Source: Aquincolibacterium sp041674705 (GTDB lineage: Bacteria; Omnitrophota; Omnitrophia; Omnitrophales; Aquincolibacteriaceae). From it: a DNA stretch of 64,000 nt. The notes beneath the pieces are model-generated. The model was not told where the DNA came from and searched no databases. It saw nothing but the letters and a program-made list of their open reading frames with translations. The stretch lies in the NCBI GenBank assembly GCA_041674705.1, contig JBAYVF010000002.1, forward strand, positions 83,659 to 147,658, in the 5' to 3' direction. The number at the start of each line of letters is the position of its first letter. The stretch's first letter is position 1. The position numbers and the translations under genes were made by a program. Positions 1 to 12,000 of the stretch are shown piece by piece.

Positions 1-3000
1 TATTTCCCGGAATATACCTATCTTTGGCGTGAGTATCTTTTGTCGGTTAAAAGGACCAAACGTTATGATGACGAGGCGTCAGCGATGCTGGATCTGGCCC
101 GCTTGCGTCTTTCTGATAATCCTTATGCCGGGGCGCTTATAAAGGAAGCGCTCCGACATTTTCCGGATAAAGTTCGGAATGCTTCTACGCAAACAGCTAC
201 TTCCGTGGCTGCGACACAACTGGCGGGACCGGACATTGTAAAACCCAAGGCCCAAAACCGGTTTGTTGCCGCAGGGATCATGACCGAGGAGGAGTGGGAG
301 GCCCGGGACCATTTTCCGATGCCGGAGGTGCTGAATCGTCTGCGTCTTTACATCAAGGGGGGCTTCGACCGGATCCGTGATGTCCGGGATCTTGACCAGA
401 AGAAAAAACGTTCCATCCAGCATGAACGAGAATGCGATTTCCTGATCCGGGATTTCTCCGGGACTTTTGGCGGAAGAACGGAATTCGTTCCCGGAATGGA
501 GCAAGGCTTGCGGACTCTCCTTGCCGCGAGATTGAAAGCCGCCGAAGAAGCCCCCTCAGACCGAAAAACTGACGCCCAACACCATCGCTCGGAAGCGCGT
601 GATGGTATCGCTGCGCAGTCCGAAGTTCGAGCATTTCCCTCGAAAGTCCTGGAAATATTTCTGGACGGAAAAAAAGTTTCATTCGACGAAATGCGATTCC
701 AGATCTCGCGGATGAATGAAATGATGTATGCCTATAGCGTTCAATGGCAAGGCGATACGATCCGTTTCGGGACCCACGTTGTGAATCATGCCGAGGTTCT
801 GGACCCCAAGCCTTTCCAGCCGGAACTTATTCTGGGTAACTGGTTTCCTCCGGATGTTGAAATGAAAAAGAAGGCTTTGGTCGCCTTGGTGGCCGGTCCA
901 ACCCTTGGACTGGGAGGGTGGAATCTGAAGGCCTCGGACGATGTTGCACCCAGACTGCGGATGGAGCTGATCCGGCTTGCGAGATTTTTGTTGGAGGTCG
1001 GTTTCCCGCCGGACGTCGAGCTTGCGCTTGGGATCCCGAATGGCGTTTACGACAAGGTCAAAAAGGAAAAAAATGCCACCCTGGCGGTTTTGGCCCAAGA
1101 ACCTCTTGAAATCGAAAAATTTCAGGAGCAATTCAAAGCAGGACGGCTTGTTTCCTGGAAATATCCTTTGAAGGAAGGTCATAAGGTCCGCGAAGAAACG
1201 CTGGAAGCGGTCGTTCGCTACGACGACGTTTTCGATGCTTTTGATGTGGTGCCGACCGATGCCATGCTGCAAAAGTTCGGCAAGTCGCTGGGTTTTCTGA
1301 AGATCGAGGCTTCGCAGGAGGAAATTGGTTCTCGCGGGACTTTCGGGATGATCGTGCTCGATCGCCGTATTTTGAACGGGGAACCCGTCTTGATTTTTGA
1401 CCAGATCCATCCTTCACGGGGATACCGGAAGATCAAAGGCGTTGAACGCAGAATGTTCCGTCTTTGGATCGAAGGGGCGATCTCGGAGATGATGGTTGTT
1501 GCCCGGGAGTTGGGAATCGAAACATTTTACGCAAGTGACGAAGCCAGGATTCGTGAGGAAACGAAAAGTTGGAGGCCCGGTATCCCTCAGCCAGGTCTTT
1601 GGGAAAGTTATGCATTTCCTTTCAAAGACAAGGGATGGGAACCCGCTACGCTCGAACTTGATGGCAAGCAGGTCAGCGTTTGGCATTTTATCGGAGGATT
1701 TGTTTCTCCCCCAGTGAGGGCAGAAGCGCGGGGCAAAGACAAAGCCATTCAGACCGTGGGTTATGAAAAAGATTCCGCGCTTGCGAAATTCTTTAAAGGA
1801 CTGAAAGACAACGCCGCGAAAGAAGAAACGGTGAAAGATGGCTTGGCGACACGAAAGCAAATTCAGCCCCATCTCTATAAGGGGCTTAAAGACAATCTTC
1901 GGGCTTATCACAAGTCTCGTTCCGAGGATGAAATTGTAGTGGCTTTGGATATTTTTACGGGGATCGCCATGGATTATCAAATTGCTTTTATTGAAGAGAT
2001 CCGCTCGGGAAAGATGGAAGGGCCGGTCTTTTATACGGGGCACTTTTTCCGCGAGATCTTTTTAGAGACAGAGGCGCCTGCTCTTCGGGTCCTCTTGCTC
2101 ATGAGGCAGGCGGCCCAGGTTTTTTTGACCCATAAGATATCGCCGGTCGAATTTATGGGAGCCACCATGTTCGTTCTTGTGCGGAAGATCAAGGCCCAGG
2201 CGCAATTTGAAAAATATATGAAGGCGATCATGGAATTCATACGCATGGATTCCGACATTCTGTCGAACGAATACTTTTGCACATGGCTTACAGGCGAGAT
2301 CGACCGGAGCACAAGCGCCAAGGCGTTTTCCGGGGCTTTATTGCGCAAGAATTTTGAGGATTATCTCGCTCTGCATACCCGCCGCTCGGAAGCGCGTTTG
2401 AGTGCCGGTCTAAGACCCGGTCTTAAAGAGCTTTCAAAGACCGGGTCTTTACAGGGTGACCGCTCGGAAGCGCGGGAAGAAGCCTCAGCGGTGATCCTTG
2501 CGCAACGTGAGATGGGTCTTTTAAAGAGTTCGGTCATGCCGCACATTGAAAAAATAGATAAGCTTATTTCGGGTCTCCGTCCGGGGCCGGTTACGGAGGA
2601 GGTAAGACGCCAATTGCAAGGGATCTTCAATGAGACAGCCGCTGTTTGGGTAGGTGTTGAGCAAGAACATGAAAGGCTTGAAAAACTTTCCAAAGCGACC
2701 GTATCCCAAGGAGAGAGGGCGATTTACGAAGCATTATGGGACGTGAGAAGCGACAAACTGGGGAACATCGTTCCGGTTTTGTCCCACCTTGCTGAAAGAT
2801 ATCAATCTAAAGACGAGCTTACGGCAGAGAATATTCAGTATATAAGGGAAATTTTGACGCTTGCCATCGTGATCCTCCAAAGTTTCGATCATGCCGAAGA
2901 CATCAGGCTTTACTGGAGTTTGAACAGCGGATTCATGCCTTATTACCGGGGAAGCGAGCAGGATATCCGTGCTTTTTCAGAGCCGCTCAGGACCCTCGCT

Positions 3001-6000
3001 GATGTTGAGGCGTTCGCGAAAGTTGTTCGAGAATCATGGGATGCTGTGATGGCTTGGCAGCAGAAAAAAGGTTTTAGGGTCCAATATAAGGACAGCCGTT
3101 TTCCTGGAAATCCTGAGAAATGGGTCGACGAAGCTGACCAAGAATTCCGGGTATGGCTTGCGACCGGGCGGATTCGTTACAGCATTACGGAAGGATTTTA
3201 TTACACGGCCGAAGGATGGTCGCGCTCCGAATCCCGGCTGCCAATGGTGCCGGATGCAACGGCGATGTCGTTCAAGGAATTTTTGAAGCAGTTTTTTGCC
3301 GGGCATCAAAGCTTGAAGGTGATGCATTTGGGCCCGGCAGGCGCTGACCGGGATAAATGGAAAGGTTTTTTTCAGGAGCTTTTCCCCGGGACGGAATTGC
3401 GACAGTTCGAGAATGGAGAACAACTTCGCCCGGACGGCCTGCGGTTTCCGGTGCCGATCGCCTCGCAGGATATGGTTCTGATCACAGATCCTGACCCTTC
3501 GAAGCTGGCAGAGATGATCCCTCTCATGAAGGCGTTTGTCCGTCACAAGTCAGCCATCGTCGTTCTGTTTTCGGCAAGCGATATGGAGAATTATCTTAAT
3601 TGGGTACCTCTATCGCAGGGGACGCACCCTTATGACGCAATGAGAGCTCTTTCGGACTTTCACTGGCTTTGGTTTTGGGTCAGGGACCCTGCGGCTTTGA
3701 AGGATCCGCAGTACGCTTTTGTTTACGGAGATGCCGGCGTGATCGCAGACATCCAACGGAGCGTAAGGATGCAAAGCCGCTACAAAGTCCTGAATGGGAG
3801 ATCGGTCGCAGAAATGTTGACTGACGGAACTCCTCAGCCCCAAGGCTTGGTAGTATCCGGGAAATTAGATCCGAAAAGCCCCTCCGGAGTTTCGCCTTCG
3901 GCGGTCGATGCCCCGGATCGGGTTGACTTCACGGCTCTGCCCAGGCTGATGCCCAACATTCATTTCGGGATCATTTCGTCTCCCGGAGCGAAGGACGATT
4001 TGACGATTGAACGTGATTCGGCATACGGTCTCAGGCTTTCTTCGATCATGATGCCTCCGACCCAAGAGGAAGCGGATGCTTTATGGCCCATGCTGGAAGC
4101 GCTGGCATTTTTTGGAGAGAAAAACAAGCTTCGCTACGATGTGGTTCGTGCGAGGCATCCGGAATTTTTCAAATGGAGGGTCATTGTTTATGATGATCGA
4201 GATGATACCCTTGGGATGGTTGCCCTTGAAAGCTTGGAGCTGGAAGGGCCTTATACCGCAGAGGTCAATATCCGTGATCTGAACGGGCAATGGAGAAAAT
4301 ATCCCCTGTTTCATAAAAACACGGAGCGCGAGGATTGGCCGGGCCTTTTGATTACTATGGTGTGCTTCATTTTAAAAGAGACCCGGCGTCTCAAAATTGA
4401 TCTAGGCCAGATCGGGGCAATGGCAGAGGGCGTTATGGAAGAATTTATTCAGCGCTATTTAATATCGTCCCAGCCGCTTCCTGAGGGCTTTGCTCCTAGA
4501 CTTTTGACCGCGCTCAGGGCTGAAGGCGAGGCCCCGGCGTCAATGGTCTCTCCGGAGACGCAGGAAAATAAACAGGAAAATGGACAAACTTTTCAGCGCT
4601 CTGAGGTGCGGAAGCGCGTTGTCAAGGCGACACGGATGCCGGAAGGTCTTAAAGAAAGGCTGGAGAAGGCGGTTGCAAAGGTTATCAGGGTTCATGGCGA
4701 GGATGCCAGCCAGGCGCTTGTGGCGGGAGTGTTGGGTGTTACGGCCGCGGCGATAAGCTTTTGGAAGAAAAAATATCCTCGCGAGGCAAAGCCCATTTTC
4801 GCGCCTCTTGAACAGCGGCAGACCGCGCAGCAAAAGGCCGAAGCCGCATTGCGAAAATTCAAAAAGCAGGGGATAACGAATCCGACGCAGAGGCAGATCG
4901 CGAAGGAAGCCGCTATTTATCAGAGCACGGTGTCGTCCCTCAAAAATTCGGGGGCCTTGATCCTCGAGACCACGGAAGACCTGTATGCCACGCCTAAAGG
5001 CGTTGCGAAGAGATTTAAAGAGCGGCGAAAGATGGGGCTGAAGAATAATGCGGACGCTCTCCAGAAAGATGGGGAATGGTCGCTTTATCGTGCCGCCAGG
5101 AAATTAGGACTTCTAAAGGCACGCGTGTTACGAGTTCCTCTGGAAAAGACTTTCCCTAAAAAGGCGAAGCCTCTTCCTGTGACGCCGGCGGCGCCGAAGA
5201 TTTCCGAGATGGCGGGGCGAGTGGAGAAAATATTGGAAAAAATCCGGGCCGGTCTTACGGGAAGCCAGCAGGTCGTCGATCTTATTTTGAGTACCGAGCA
5301 GGGAGAATTCGTCCAAGGGAATATCGTCCTGAGGCCTGAGGGAGAGATCGGACGCCAGGGATGGAATGCCTTGGTGAATGACATGAACGATCATTTCCGG
5401 AACCGGAAAGGCATTTACAGCGTGAAACAGGGCGTCTCGCCTGTGCTGAGCCATCCGGCGATCATTATTAAAGAAGAAAAGGCTCCCGAGCCTGTTCGAA
5501 AAGAAAAGTCCGCGAAGGCCCCCGCCGCTCCCAAGCTCTCTCTTGTGGTCCCGAGTGTTTCTTCAGAGAAAATTCTTCCGAGGCAGGCTTCGACGTATAA
5601 ATCAACACCCGGCTATATCTCCCCGTCGTTCCGAGAATCCGATGTTTTTGGATCCGAAGAAAAAAATATGACAGTTGCTGAGGCCTTGTCCCTAGTCCGC
5701 TCCGAAGCTCGGAACTTTGAAATGGGTCCTGCTCATCGCGCGTTCGACCATATTTTAAGGAACGGTTTCTCGCATATAGTGGACGATCTTTTTGATGATT
5801 CTTCCCTGACCTATGCTTTGAGCCTGCGTCAGGTCGTTAATCCTGAAGGTCGTCCGCTGACGGCTATTTATGGAGGAGCCGGGGCTGATATTTCAGGAGC
5901 TCTTGTGATGCTTGGATCGACGGAGAATTACTTCGTTTCGCATTATCAGGATCTTGCCGTTAGCGATCTGCAATGGGTGGCTGATGCGCTCAAGGTCTTG

Positions 6001-9000
6001 AAGAAACGTGGAGACAATGCGTTATTCACATTAGGAAATACGGACCAAATGCTGCGTTATCTGAACGCCAAACATCATTTGGGCGGGGCGCATTCTGCGG
6101 ATGTGCAGATCAAGGTCTATTTGATGATGGGCCTTGTACTCGAGTTCAATGCTTTGAGGATCCATGATATCCGCGTAGACAGCGAGCTTGGGATTCCGCG
6201 CATACGTTTTCAGTGGGACCATTTTGGTCTTCAACCGAAGCAAGAACACTCGATCCTGTTTATTGACGCGGACATCACCCGTCCGGATCAGTTTCCGGAT
6301 ATTCTCAAAGAAAGGATCAAACAGGGTTTTGATGTCTTTCTGCTCAAAAGAGGTTATAAGATCGCGGAGTCTTACAGGACGGAAGGGCCGGAGAATTTCA
6401 TCCGCGCTCTTTACGCCGGCACGTCTGAAGGGGCCTGGTTTGTGACGGATGACCACTATGTTTCTCATGAGAACAAACTGCCATCCGGTGAAAGGGGGGG
6501 CTTTCCTGATGGCGATGCGTCTTTGGATTTTCCTTTGAGAAAAGACCAGTACGTTGAATTCGATTTACCACAAAACGACGATCTTAAACGCTTGCCAGTG
6601 GATCAAAGATACGGAAGATTGTTTAGATTGCGCAAGGTTACAAACTCCACTAAGCAGATGGCGGATACGGCAGCGACTCCGCCGGCGGACGAAGCCCGAA
6701 AAACCGACCTCAGTGGAGCAGGCGAAGCCATCCGCTCCGAAGTGCGGGCGAAGAAAGATCCCAGGAAAGAATTGTTGGACCGGGAACTCAGGATCCCGCC
6801 GGCGGAGCAAAAACAACTGGAAGCCCAAAGTGAGCTGGCGGCCGATCTTACTTCTGGCGAGGTCGCGGACGGAAGGATGGGGGACCGCTTGCGTGAGATG
6901 ACGGACGCGCAATTGTTCACGGAGATGGCCGTGGTCCGGCCCGACAGTGGACGCGAAAGCGCCATATGGCTCATGTTGAATAACTACATGCATGTTTTCC
7001 GCACTCACGGGAATCTGAACCGCGACGAGCGGCAGAAGATCCACGAGCTCCTGTCGAGTTTTTATGCCGGGAAGTTGGGATCTCATTTTGATCGTAAGAA
7101 AATCGATGCGCGCTGGGCGAAGGAAAAGGACAAGGTCCGGCCGTTCGTCGAAAAGTCGCTGCGGCTTTTCCTTGAGCATTATCCGCTTCTGCAGTACGAG
7201 CTCACTCCCGAGGTCATCGAGGCCATTACGGGCATTGGGGTCGATTACCAGGCGGCATTTGCCGGAAAGATCCGCCGGGGTGAGATCGAAGACGAAAAGG
7301 ATTATCTGGCGGGTTTTATGAAGGAATTTTTAACGGTCTTAGGGCCCGGCCCAAGAGATGTCAAAACGGATGTCGAAAAACTCAGCTCGGTCCGCAGCGC
7401 GGGCAGGATCGTGATCTTCGAAAGAGTGTCACCGTCTGAATTCATGGCCAACACGATGTACGCCTTGATCCGGAAGGCCAAGGATCCGTCGGAATTTGGG
7501 AAGTATGTGAATGCAATCATCGAATTCATGAGAGCGAACTCCGATACGATATCGAACGATTACTTCTGCTCCTGGCTGACAAGCGCCGTGAGCCGTTCCA
7601 GGAACGTGAAGGCGTTCGAAGCCGCTTTATCACGGAAGGATTTCGAAAAATATGCCGCGCAGTATACCGCCCGCCGCTCGGAGGAGCGAAGCGAACTCCG
7701 CACTGAGAGGAACGGTTTGAAAACCGTTCCCGTACGTGCCGAAGCGCGGATCCTTCTGATCCTTTTGCTTGTGACGGGAGTTCCCGCTCTTGGTGTCTGG
7801 GGCGGTCTGCTTTTAAAACAATGGATGGGACAGCGAAAAGCGGCTTATGAAAAGAATATGCGCGAGATCTTGCTGCAGGTGCTCGGCAAAGTTCGCTTTG
7901 CGTCTAAGGATATCCGGAAATTGGAAAAAGATCTGCAAAGCGAGATCTACTGGGCTCATTATTTCGCAGCTTCGCCTTATGCGAAGAACCTGCGCGTGGG
8001 CGGGAAGCAGGCCACTCTGACGGAAATGAGCTCCAAGGATGCGTTCATGATCGCACGCTGGATGAAGGAGGCGGTCCAGGCGGTGCATCAATGTGGGGCT
8101 GCGAAAAAGCCTGCCGTGAATATTCAATTATGGAGTGCTACAGATCTCTTCTTTGTCTATGCGAGTTATCTGGCGGGTTATGACTGGGAGTCTGTGATCG
8201 ATGGGATCGCTGCCAAAGCATCATCCCAGAAGAGCCGGGAGGCCGAAGCCGCGATTCGTGAGCAGGCGCATCTGTTGGATAACGAGGGCCATGAAGCCCT
8301 TGACGCTCTTCATCTTTCACGGGACAGTGGTTATAAAGCCGCGCAGAAACAATACCGTCAGTTGGCTCCGCGCTATCATCCTGATCGTAATCCTGGTAAC
8401 GTGGAGGCTGAGGAACAATTCAAAAAGATCAGCGGCGCGTGGGATATCCTGAATAGAGCGCCGCGGAAAAAGATCCTTGAAGCGAGGGACCAAGGTCCTG
8501 GGGCTCGAGTGAACGTGTTGATCAACAAGGTACAGCAGGAAAAGATCCGTAGCAAGGTCCTGAAAGACGTGGAAAGAATGGCCCGGGATGTCGGGGACGG
8601 TTACGCCCTCCACAGTTCGATGGTCGAAGAGCCGGTTTATTGGGAGATCTTCGGTTTTTCAAAAGAACAGGCGCTTGCTGCGAGCCAGCTTTTTTTGATC
8701 GCCTGGAACCGCGCTTGGGAGGAACTTCATGAAGAGCAGGGGACGAACAAACTCAAAAGGAAGGATCTTTTCGAGAGAACTTTTTTGATCCTCAGGCAGA
8801 CGCCTTATGAGCGTCGATCGAGCCGCCAGGATAACAAGGGGGTAAAGCTTTTTTCAGTCTCTCCAAAACTTCTTGAAGCTGTTTTTGACGATGCCATCTC
8901 TCCGGAAATTGAAGCTTTCCGTTCCGAAGCGCAGAAAGAAATTGCGGTGGGTCAATCATTCGCCTTCCAGGACCTGTCGATCGAGATCACCCAGACCGAA

Positions 9001-12000
9001 GGATTTCCATATGATCTTGAATGGGTCCGCCAGAGGTTTACTGATTTTCTTTCCGTAAATTACAAGGGTGACCTTCTTGAGATGGAGTTAGCGGAAAGAA
9101 AAGCCATAGGACAGCGGAAGGGATACGCTTCTTTCGCAGCGTCTTCCGATCCGACACCTTGCCATATCTTTCTAAGACCTTTTGCGGGTCACCAGATATT
9201 GATGTTTGGTGTGGCGACCAATGGGTCCGATTATAACGAGCATTTTATTTCAGGTCGTATTACCAAACGCTCCGAAGCGCGGGGGACACAGCCCTATCGC
9301 TGGGTTCGTGCGAAGGAGGGGGATTTGTGTGAATCGGCGAGGCGGATATGGAATGGGGATGTTGCCGCGCCCGTTTGGGGGGAAGATGTGACCGGTGCGA
9401 TCATTCATGAGATGGGGAGGTTTGCGCGGGGTCTGAATCAAGAGATGTATAAGATAGACTACTCGCCTGTTTTTGATTCGCCTTGGCGGCATTTATGGGA
9501 CATCGTGAGGGAAATGATCCTCAACAAGATCAAGCGGGATCATGCGGCGTTGTGGGAAAAATGCGGCGCCCGCGTCCTGAAAATGATTGATGACACGCCT
9601 TTTGCAGGCGATGTGAAAGGATTTGAAAACCGGCAGGCCGAAATAAATGCAGCCAAGGAAGCTTTTACTGCTCAGCCGGATGCTGAAGTCTTGGAACTCG
9701 CCCGGATCGTGGCGAATGATGTCCGGAAAACCCGGGAGGATTTCGTCCGTCAGGAACCGCCGATCCTTCCCAATATGCTGATGGAACCTTTTATGAAATT
9801 AATGGGCGCCTTGCGCGTGATCACCGAGGCAGAACAAATGGAGGACAAGCAGCGCTCCGAAGTGCGCTTGCCCGCCGACGCTTCAGTGGCGGGGGATGTT
9901 CAGGCGCAGTCAAAGGTACTTCCGGAACAGATCGTGTGGGTCAACGGGGTGGAGAGAAGCGGAGTTCCCAGGATCGCGGCGGTTCAGATGAAGGAAGAAA
10001 GTTTTGATGTAAATACGGAAAAGATGGCCGCTATGGTTCAGGAAATTAAAAGCCAATTTGGGGCCAACGCTCCGGCTCTTGTGATTTTTCCGGAGAGTAT
10101 CGACAAGGTCCAGGGCCTCGACCGTTACACTCCTGAGAGAGAGCAGGTAAGAGAAAAAGCTTTGCGCGCCATCGTGGAAAAAACCGGGATAGCTGTTGGC
10201 TATGGCCTTGAAAGGATCCCTCCGGCGGGGGCGGAGTACGCGACCGTTTCTTATATTGTTATCCAGCCCGATAAAAAGGGAGAACCTGTCAAAACAGAAT
10301 TTAAAAAGTTTGCGGAGGAGCATGAATCCCGCATCATCTCTTTAGGCCAGAATTTTAAAATAGCGTTTCTGATCTGCGCGGAAAGTGAAACCGCGCTTCT
10401 TTCTTCTGTGTCCGCCCGCGGCGATCTTTCAAAGGCGGATCTCATTCTAGTTATTGCAAGCACCGACAAGTATGAGGGAAATTTCTGGGCGTCCAAACTT
10501 TCGAAGAAGTTCGGAAATAAACCCGTCATGTTCCTGAATTTTAGCGGCGGGGACAAGTTGCAAAGGCCCGTATCGCGCTATGTGGCCCCCGACCTTCAGG
10601 AAACCCTGTTGTCCGGCGAAGAAGGCGTCCTGATCGCCGATCTTTGGCTAAAAAAAGAAGAAACCAATCTTCCGATGGAGCCTAACTGGAATAATCCGGA
10701 TCTTTTGGCAGGAGCTCGTGAAGCGTGGAACTATTTTTCGGAAGTGATCGATTGGACAATCGATGGAACCTCTCAGGAGCGAGTCTGGATGCTTAAACGA
10801 GATGGGAGTCTCGGAAAGCAGGAGATCGTTGATATGGTTTTTACGCATCTTTTTCACGTCGAGGTGTCCATTATCGGGAGATGGCTGGAAAAGATCAAGG
10901 CGGGCGAGGATCCCTGGAAAACGGATGAAGAATTTTCCCAGATAGCCAAGAAACGCTTTGAGGGGGCAAAAAAAGGTTTTCGCGACAATCAGAAAACAAC
11001 AAGGGCATTGCTTAACGCAGAGGTCGGGACGGATGCCGGGATTCTGAAACGGTGGAAGGGGACCCGGGATGAACCGGTGCCTTACCAGGCGCGCATTCCG
11101 TATCTTATGAATTTATCCTTTAATCCCGCATCTCCGCAGTGGCGGCCGAAGAACGATTATAGAAAATTCAAAACCGGTGTTGAAAAGATCCTGGAAGTCT
11201 GGCCCAAGGTCGAGCAGGCTGTTCAAGCCTATTTTGATTCTACGTCTGCTTCGCAACCTTCGACGCCGGAAGAATTTATCTCCACGCAAGGTTCTGAGCT
11301 GGCAGCAGAAACGGAAATAAAACAAATTTCTCCGCGCAGCGAAGTGCGGCTGCAGGAAGTGTATACGGGAGTTCTTAATACGGTGCTGCGGCAAAAGCCG
11401 GTACCGGACACTATGGCTCGTGAATTCACCCAAGAGGTCAAGGGAGTCGGCGTGGAGCCGGTGGTCCAGGGGCTTTGGAATGCTTTTAATAATATCGTTC
11501 TTCCTGAAGCGATGGCGGAAATGGCCGGTGGAACGGATGGTTTTGATACCCAGATGGCAGAAAGCATGAACTTTCGAGCGGCACATCCGGAATATGAGAC
11601 GCAATTGTCTGCCGCGACGCTTCAAAGTTTTGTACAAATGGAAAAAGATGCACGCAGTTATTTGGAGCAGGATTCGAAGAATAGTCTTCACTTTGCTTTC
11701 GCCATGCGTCTGCCGTCTGAACAGTGGCTGCTGGCTTACCTCCGCGCGATTCAATCGTTGAAAAGCGCATTTGGTGACAGGGTGCGTGGCGATATCCGGA
11801 TTCTAGCTCGCAGTGCCCAGCTCGATAAGGGGTTCGTGAAAACTGTTCAGCATTCTGGGTTTGCAGAGTTCGTGGAGCCGGACGGGAATGCCGCCGTTCA
11901 ATTGGGTCGGTTCATGGGCGAACATCCCAACGCGCTTGCCTTTGACTTGCAGGGCATACTCAGTTCTCTTTATGCGGAGAGGTCAGTGTTGTTGGAACGC

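Larger units (their letters stand above)
586..11349 (+). repeat. Sixteen dispersed RSEAR-type linker motifs in the giant gene
   Basis: In-frame pentapeptides of the form R-S/A-E-A/V-R start at 586, 616 (QSEVR), 1717 (RAEAR), 2383, 2461, 3223 (RSESR), 4597, 5698, 6733, 7675 (RSEER), 7687 (RSELR), 7735 (RAEAR), 8920 (RSEAQ), 9268, 9853 and 11335. The DNA is also conserved, near CGCTCCGAAGCGCG, with CGCT and AGCG as a short inverted pair. Both copies of the duplicated block end directly on a motif. Several motifs are paired around a hairpin. This may be a processing site, a linker, or the footprint of a small in-frame palindromic insert; the sequence alone does not decide. Confidence 0.75.

Noticed and set aside
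586..11349. DNA-uptake signal explanation of the CGCTCCGAAGCGCG word
   Set aside because: The word is concentrated in one gene and in one reading frame; an uptake signal would be spread over the whole window and both strands.
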